10,210 bases of DNA from Aquificota bacterium (lineage in GTDB: Bacteria > Thermosulfidibacterota > Thermosulfidibacteria > Thermosulfidibacterales > Thermosulfidibacteraceae), in assembly GCA_015494645.1 (NCBI GenBank), contig WGAU01000066.1, forward strand, positions 1 to 10,210, in the 5' to 3' direction. Position numbers and translations under genes: made by a program. A model generated the notes under the pieces. The model was given only the letters and a program-made list of their open reading frames with translations. It was not told the origin of the DNA and ran no database searches. Shown here piece after piece: positions 6,842-10,210 of this stretch (its first letter is position 1; each line of letters opens with the position of its first letter).

Positions 6842-7012
6842 TTACTTGTTTAAAGCAATGTATACTCCGTCCCAGTCTTCAGGGGGAGGGTTAACCATGT
6901 ATTGCCTGCACCTTACTGCAAATATCTTTGATGGGGTATCCTTGGGATCCATATTTAAGCACTCTTCAAATCTCACCAGCGCTTTCTTCCACTCTCGGTT
7001 TCTGTAGAGCAT
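6842..7012 (-). CDS. Detached C-terminal TPR/tail segment of the CHASE2 adenylate cyclase (56 aa)
   Basis: This small ORF starts at ATG 7012-7010, sharing one base with the cyclase stop codon (TAATG), and ends at TAA 6842-6844. Its sequence, with LYRNREWKKALVRFEECL (residues 2-19), a helix-turn-helix TPR-like unit, and then NPPPEDWDGVYIALNK (41-56), is the tail that normally ends CHASE2 adenylate cyclases (a PPP-DWDGV-TSK-like terminus). Reading the preceding ORF's last residues FEEG into this one with a one-base shift gives FEEG-IMLYRNREW, as expected of one continuous protein. GAGG/GGAGG (7017-7023) just before the ATG would permit reinitiation. It may be a real split subunit, a frameshifted gene or a base error. 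Confidence 0.8.
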   Translation of the reverse strand: MLYRNREWKKALVRFEECLNMDPKDTPSKIFAVRCRQYMVNPPPEDWDGVYIALNK

Positions 7013-7023
7013 TATCCCTCCTC
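7010..7023 (-). other. Frame-change junction TAATG with overlapping Shine-Dalgarno
   Basis: On the minus strand the junction reads GAGGAGGGATAATG. The cyclase frame stops at TAA (7014-7012) and the tail ORF begins at the overlapping ATG in the -1 frame. Adding one G to the GGG run (7016-7018) would give GAG GAG GGG ATA ATG and restore one uninterrupted protein of about 692 residues. GAGG lies 7 bases and GGAGG 4 bases upstream of the ATG. No classical X-XXY-YYZ slippery heptamer is seen, so programmed -1 frameshifting is less likely than coupled reinitiation, a genuine indel or a homopolymer error. Confidence 0.75.
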
Positions 7024-8919
7024 AAACACTTCTATAAAATCATCACTAACGCTTTCTGTAAAGACCTGATAGATTTCAATAGCTTTTTCTTTGCCTTTGA
7101 CTTTTATGAGATCAAGCTTTCTGTATTTTACGCTGCTGTTTGTTAAGTTTTTTACGGTAAACTCTGAGGCGATGATTTCAACTTGGTATTTTTTACATTG
7201 TCCTTCAATTCTTGAGGCAAGATTTACGCTGTCTCCAAGTACGGTGTAGTTCAATCTTCTTGTAGAGCCTATGTTTCCTATCAGCATTTCTCCAGTGTTT
7301 ATGCCTACTCCTATTCTCAGAGGGAAGCCGGTAACCCTTTCCCATATAGGGGATATTTCTTTCGCTCTGCGTACCATCTCTACGGCTGCTTTTACTGCTA
7401 AGGTTTCATGGTTTCTTACCTCTATGGGGGCTCCGAATACGGCCATTACGCAGTCTCCTATAAATTTATCTACGAACCCTTTGTGTTTGATAACTATCTG
7501 AGTCATTTCGCTGAAGTGTAAATTTAGAATCTTTACAAGCTCCTCCGGGGCTATGTGTTCGGAGATGCTGGTGAAATTGCGGATATCTGAGAACATAACT
7601 GTTATTACCCTTTTCTCACCGCCGAGATTGAGCATCTGAGGATTTTCTATGATGCGTTCCACAAGCTCTGGACTCAGGTATTGTGAAAAGGCTATCTTTA
7701 GGTGTTCTCTTTCTTTAGCTTCCTTGCGGTGTCTTGATGTAAAGTTCAGTGTGAAACTTGCCAGGGCTGAAATAACGGGATAACTCAGGTCAACTACCAG
7801 TCTCTCTTTAAAGAGTATCACCCCAATCCCTATGTAACAAGTACAGAGGCAGATGGAAGTTAGCAGACCTATCCCTACTGGAGCCTTCCATGTAGTGAGC
7901 CATGATGCGATGGCGAAAAGGACGATGAGAGCGCAGGTGACTTCTACCATGTGGGGGATGGGCTTTAGGAAAGAGCCTTGCAGGATATTCCCTATGGCGG
8001 TGGCATGAATTTCTGGTCCCGGAAACGTGTTGCTGAAGGGGGTTACGTGGTTGTCAAAAAGTCCCATGGCGGTTGCGCCTAATACTACAATTTTATCTCT
8101 GAAAAAGTCTTCTTTGACCTTGCCTCTGATGACATCAGTGGCGGGGATGTAGGGAAAGGTGTTTGGTGGTCCGTAGTAGTTGATAAAGAGAAATCCTTGG
8201 GGAGAAACAGGGATAGACCTTTCTCCTATTCCTGCTTCTTCTACTCCAAAGGAGCTGACGTAAATAAAGGAATCCTCTTCCAAGAAGGTGCTGGCTGTTT
8301 GAATAGCCAGAGGAGCAAACGCCCTTTCCTTCCACAAGATTACAGCGGGGTATTTCCTGACGGTTCCGTCACTGTCCCTTAATATGTTGAAAAAGCCCAG
8401 TTTGTTAACGGATCTTGTAAGAATAGGTGTTCCTATCTCGGGTTGGAAAGCTCTTACCAAGATTTTGGGTGGTTCTTCCACTTGGGCAACATCGTATAGG
8501 GCTTTTTCAATAACCTCCTCGGGCAGCTCCTTTGTGTTCATTAAAGGCACCTTTAGCAGGTGGAAAAAGTAGCCTAATACAGCTTTGTTCTTGAGCTTAG
8601 TCAGGGCTTTGCTGAGTTCGGTGTCATCAGGAGATTCTTCAAAAAAACCCAGATCAATGGCAATGGTCCTTGCTTGGCTGAGCTTCTCCAGCAATTTTGC
8701 TATCTTTGCCCTTTCCCAGGGCCATCTCCCTTCTTTGTCCAAGCTTTTTTCATCAACGGTGACGAGGACAATCTTGTCGGGAGGATTCAGGCTGCCTCTC
8801 AGCCTGAATCTTGCGTCAATGGTTTTTAGTTCTAAGTGCACGATAGGCTTAAAGTCAAGAAGATATAAAGATGTAAGGATAACACACAAAAGCAGAGTTA
8901 AGGCAAGGGCCTTTTTCAT
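7012..8919 (-). CDS. CHASE2-domain membrane adenylate cyclase (class IIIb), main ORF
   Basis: This 635-residue protein has an N-terminal transmembrane segment (about 4-21), an extracytoplasmic CHASE2 sensor (about 25-320, with DKIVLVTVDEKSL, GRWPW and KIVVLGATAMGLFD), three membrane segments (about 324-342, 346-370, 374-394) and a cytoplasmic class III cyclase domain (about 432-622). Metal-binding aspartates are D445 (FSDIRNFT) and D489 (FIGDCVMAVFG). The substrate Lys K485, with Thr559 in NYTVLGDSVN, is the Lys/Thr pair of class IIIb adenylate cyclases, which are often bicarbonate-responsive. N566 and R570 are the transition-state residues. It should make cAMP at the inner membrane. The ATG overlaps the TGA of the FecR gene (ATGA), and no strong Shine-Dalgarno is present, suggesting coupling. 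The usual C-terminal tail lies in the next ORF in another frame. Confidence 0.95.
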   Translation of the reverse strand: MKKALALTLLLCVILTSLYLLDFKPIVHLELKTIDARFRLRGSLNPPDKIVLVTVDEKSLDKEGRWPWERAKIAKLLEKLSQARTIAIDLGFFEESPDDTELSKALTKLKNKAVLGYFFHLLKVPLMNTKELPEEVIEKALYDVAQVEEPPKILVRAFQPEIGTPILTRSVNKLGFFNILRDSDGTVRKYPAVILWKERAFAPLAIQTASTFLEEDSFIYVSSFGVEEAGIGERSIPVSPQGFLFINYYGPPNTFPYIPATDVIRGKVKEDFFRDKIVVLGATAMGLFDNHVTPFSNTFPGPEIHATAIGNILQGSFLKPIPHMVEVTCALIVLFAIASWLTTWKAPVGIGLLTSICLCTCYIGIGVILFKERLVVDLSYPVISALASFTLNFTSRHRKEAKEREHLKIAFSQYLSPELVERIIENPQMLNLGGEKRVITVMFSDIRNFTSISEHIAPEELVKILNLHFSEMTQIVIKHKGFVDKFIGDCVMAVFGAPIEVRNHETLAVKAAVEMVRRAKEISPIWERVTGFPLRIGVGINTGEMLIGNIGSTRRLNYTVLGDSVNLASRIEGQCKKYQVEIIASEFTVKNLTNSSVKYRKLDLIKVKGKEKAIEIYQVFTESVSDDFIEVFEEG

Positions 8920-9959
8920 CTTATGCGCTTGAGGAGAGATTCAACACTTTCTCTGTGCTTCCCATGTGGATAAAATATAAGGTATCTTTTGAATATCTTT
9001 TTTGCCTCTTGGTAGTTTTCTGTTTCCCAGTAGAGTATTCCCAGCTGGAATAGAGCGATCTCTGCAAATCTCGTTTCTGGATAGTAAACCAGCACCTTCC
9101 TATACTCAAAGGCAGCTTTAGGATAGTCCTTCAAAAACTTATCGTATACTGTGCCCTTGTTAACTAAGCTTTCTGCCCTGATTTCGGGATCCTGGGTGAG
9201 GTCATGGGCGATTTGGAAAACTTCTGCTGCATCTAAGAATTTATGTTTGTCAATGAGATAGTGACCGTAGTTTATGTTCCATCGTGCTAAGATCAATGGA
9301 AGCTTTTCACTTTTTACCCATTGTGGTGGGATTTTTGCGTCGGTTGATTTGACAAGAAGCTCAATGGCTTCTTTTATGCTATCTGGCACTTTGTCAGGGG
9401 TTATCATTCTGCGCCCTTGGGTGTTTTCGGTGATTTCCCCTTTGTTCAAGGTGACTTCTTGGGGGTACTTGGGAGTTGAAGCTTTAACTTTGCCTCTTAA
9501 AATGTAAATGATATTTACTGGAGGCTTATGGTACATAACAAATTCTGTGCCTCTAACCCCTGCTATGGCACCTTGTGTCTTTACCTGAATGTTGGAAATT
9601 CCCTTAAAAGGCGAAATAATATTTCGAATTTTCCCTTTGAACATAAATATATCTATCTTACGTTTTCCTTTCTTGATCAGGAACTTTTCTATGGAAACTA
9701 TACTTGAATCTCCTATGATGAGGCGACTGCCATCTTTAAATGATATAGCTGCCCTTGACTTCTTTGATGTTCTGACAAATGAGTTTTCAAAGATCTGTGT
9801 TCCTTTGGTTGCTCTTTCCCATCTCTTTGTGTTTTTTACGAAAACTTTACCTTGAATAGCAATAATAACTCCTACAGGTTCTTTTGCAAGGATTGCTTGT
9901 GAGTGTATGATAGTGATCAAGAATGTAATTGCAGCTAATGCAAAAACATAGAGTTTCAT
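8916..9959 (-). CDS. Secreted FecR-domain protein with C-terminal TPR repeats
   Basis: This 347-residue protein begins with a signal peptide (about 1-25: K2, a hydrophobic core, then QAILAKE), so it is exported. Residues about 28-180 form a FecR-type domain: GVIIAIQGKVFVKN, SRAAISFKDGSRLIIGDSS, VKTQGAIAGVRGTEFV (126-141) and IIYILRGKVKAS. Residues about 225-345 are TPR-like helical repeats (YLIDKHKFLDAAEVFQIA, YPKAAFEYRKVLVYYPE, NYQEAKKIFKRYLIFYP). FecR-domain proteins of this non-TonB type are often encoded next to CHASE2 cyclases; a role in presenting an envelope signal to CHASE2 is inference. No cysteine follows the signal peptide, so it is not an obvious lipoprotein. The ATG at 9959 lacks a Shine-Dalgarno and lies 8 bases after a -10 box. 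It is the first gene of the signalling operon. Confidence 0.9.
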   Translation of the reverse strand: MKLYVFALAAITFLITIIHSQAILAKEPVGVIIAIQGKVFVKNTKRWERATKGTQIFENSFVRTSKKSRAAISFKDGSRLIIGDSSIVSIEKFLIKKGKRKIDIFMFKGKIRNIISPFKGISNIQVKTQGAIAGVRGTEFVMYHKPPVNIIYILRGKVKASTPKYPQEVTLNKGEITENTQGRRMITPDKVPDSIKEAIELLVKSTDAKIPPQWVKSEKLPLILARWNINYGHYLIDKHKFLDAAEVFQIAHDLTQDPEIRAESLVNKGTVYDKFLKDYPKAAFEYRKVLVYYPETRFAEIALFQLGILYWETENYQEAKKIFKRYLIFYPHGKHRESVESLLKRIR

Positions 9960-9967
9960 AAATTAAA

Positions 9968-9996
9968 ACTTTAAACAGTCTTGGGTTGTAAGTCAA
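9968..9996 (-). promoter_or_regulatory. Promoter of the FecR-cyclase-HD-GYP-phosphodiesterase operon
   Basis: On the minus strand TTGACT (9991-9996; 5/6 to the -35 consensus) and TAAAGT (9968-9973; 4/6 to the -10 consensus) are separated by exactly 17 bases. Eight bases separate the -10 box from the ATG at 9959, so transcription should start at or 1-2 bases before the start codon. There is no Shine-Dalgarno, which fits a leaderless mRNA. The presumed insertion-sequence end lies about 11 bases upstream of the -35 box, so the core promoter is intact but any upstream operator has been displaced. Confidence 0.65.
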
Positions 9997-10076
9997 TTGG
10001 TACCGGAGGCTGTTCGAAAAATAGAACTTGACGAAGGGGGAGCCAAGGGGGTCATGTACTAAAATTCCTGTAAAAA

Positions 10077-10139
10077 GGGTGGCCCGTAAGGTATAGGATA
10101 CTGCAGAAGAAACAAAACTCCAAAAAAGGAGGACCACCC
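10077..10139 (+). promoter_or_regulatory. Possible stem that masks the transposase ribosome-binding site
   Basis: GGGTGG (10077-10082) is complementary to CCACCC (10134-10139), and the adjacent CC (10083-10084) can pair with GG (10131-10132) of the Shine-Dalgarno across a one-base bulge. Such a fold would form in transcripts entering from outside the element and hide the GGAGG. Insertion sequences commonly use this arrangement to prevent read-through transposase expression. The stem is short and the loop long, so this is tentative. Confidence 0.25.
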
Positions 10140-10141
10140 AA

Positions 10142-10210
10142 ATGAGAAAAGTAACACCAAGCCAGAAGATGCGCAAGGAGATTGAGGCGATACTTGAAGG
10201 AACATCAGAA
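10142..10210 (+). CDS. Probable transposase, first 23 codons (3'-truncated by window)
   Basis: ATG at 10142 follows AAGGAGG (10126-10132) by 9 bases and opens a frame (MRKVTPSQKMRKEIEAILEG and on) that runs off the window. A short, basic, helical N-terminus of this kind fits IS256/mutator-type transposases, but 23 residues cannot prove the family. The call rests equally on the inverted-repeat-like sequence upstream. It is divergent from the FecR operon. Confidence 0.5.
   Translation, partial: MRKVTPSQKMRKEIEAILEGTSE

Larger units (their letters stand above)
10008..10210 (+). mobile_element. Left end of an insertion sequence (continues past window), possibly IS256 family
   Basis: From about 10008 the character of the sequence changes. 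GGCTGTTCGAAAA (10008-10020) resembles a terminal inverted repeat of IS256-like elements, followed by about 120 non-coding bases and a transposase-like start at 10142 with a strong Shine-Dalgarno. The spacing from repeat to ATG (134 bases) is normal for such elements. The right end, the matching inverted repeat and the target duplication are outside the window, so the boundary is provisional; the 8-9 bases ending at 10007 (about GGTACCGGA) would be the expected duplication. Confidence 0.5.

Noticed and set aside
7012..7023. Programmed -1 ribosomal frameshift in the cyclase
   Set aside because: There is no slippery heptamer of the X-XXY-YYZ type, and the Shine-Dalgarno-like GAGGAGGG is too close to act as the usual upstream stimulator. 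Reinitiation or an indel explains the junction better.
10028..10060. TTGACG (10028-10033) as the -35 of a transposase promoter
   Set aside because: No acceptable -10 box occurs 16-19 bases downstream; the nearest candidate (TGTACT, 10055-10060) has a 21-base spacer.

Overview
The window reads as a moderate-GC chromosome segment from a Gram-negative, probably thermophilic bacterium. LpxC (lipid A synthesis) shows that it has an outer membrane. The short 277-residue LpxC, heavy use of AGA/AGG arginine codons, purine-rich coding strands, rubrerythrin and very tight gene packing suggest Aquificota or a neighbouring thermophilic lineage; this placement is inference. There are no tRNA or rRNA genes, CRISPR arrays or gene-free stretches over 300 bases.

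Layout. Positions 2-337 (+) hold the C-terminus of the RecG helicase, facing a minus-strand rubrerythrin (359-862) across a short GC-rich hairpin. Rubrerythrin has its own consensus-like promoter, whose -35 box overlaps the stop codon of the gene before it. That gene ends a compact minus-strand operon (4027 to 925): nitrilase/omega-amidase-like hydrolase, PilM-like actin-fold ATPase, and an AtuA/DUF1446 protein, joined by ATGA overlaps. lpxC (4164-4997, +) diverges from this operon and meets the next minus-strand operon tail to tail, with a 6-base overlap.

The most interesting region is the minus-strand operon from 9959 to 4992. In transcription order it encodes a secreted FecR-domain/TPR protein, a CHASE2 membrane adenylate cyclase of class IIIb type, a 56-codon ORF that is the detached C-terminal tail of that cyclase, a GAF/HD-GYP cyclic-di-GMP phosphodiesterase, and an MBL-fold protein resembling class II cyclic-nucleotide phosphodiesterases. 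Together they look like a self-contained second-messenger cassette: an envelope sensor, cAMP synthesis, a GAF that may read cAMP and control c-di-GMP breakdown, and cAMP removal. Two oddities sit inside it. The cyclase is split by a one-base frame change at a TAATG junction. The phosphodiesterase has no ATG/GTG/TTG start for its conserved N-terminus and may begin at AUC behind a good Shine-Dalgarno.

The promoter ahead of this operon, and the one ahead of the nitrilase operon, place the -10 box only 8-9 bases before the ATG with no Shine-Dalgarno, which predicts (nearly) leaderless mRNAs. The right edge (about 10008-10210) looks like the left end of an insertion sequence with the first 23 codons of a transposase, possibly IS256/mutator type, inserted about 11 bases upstream of the signalling operon's -35 box.
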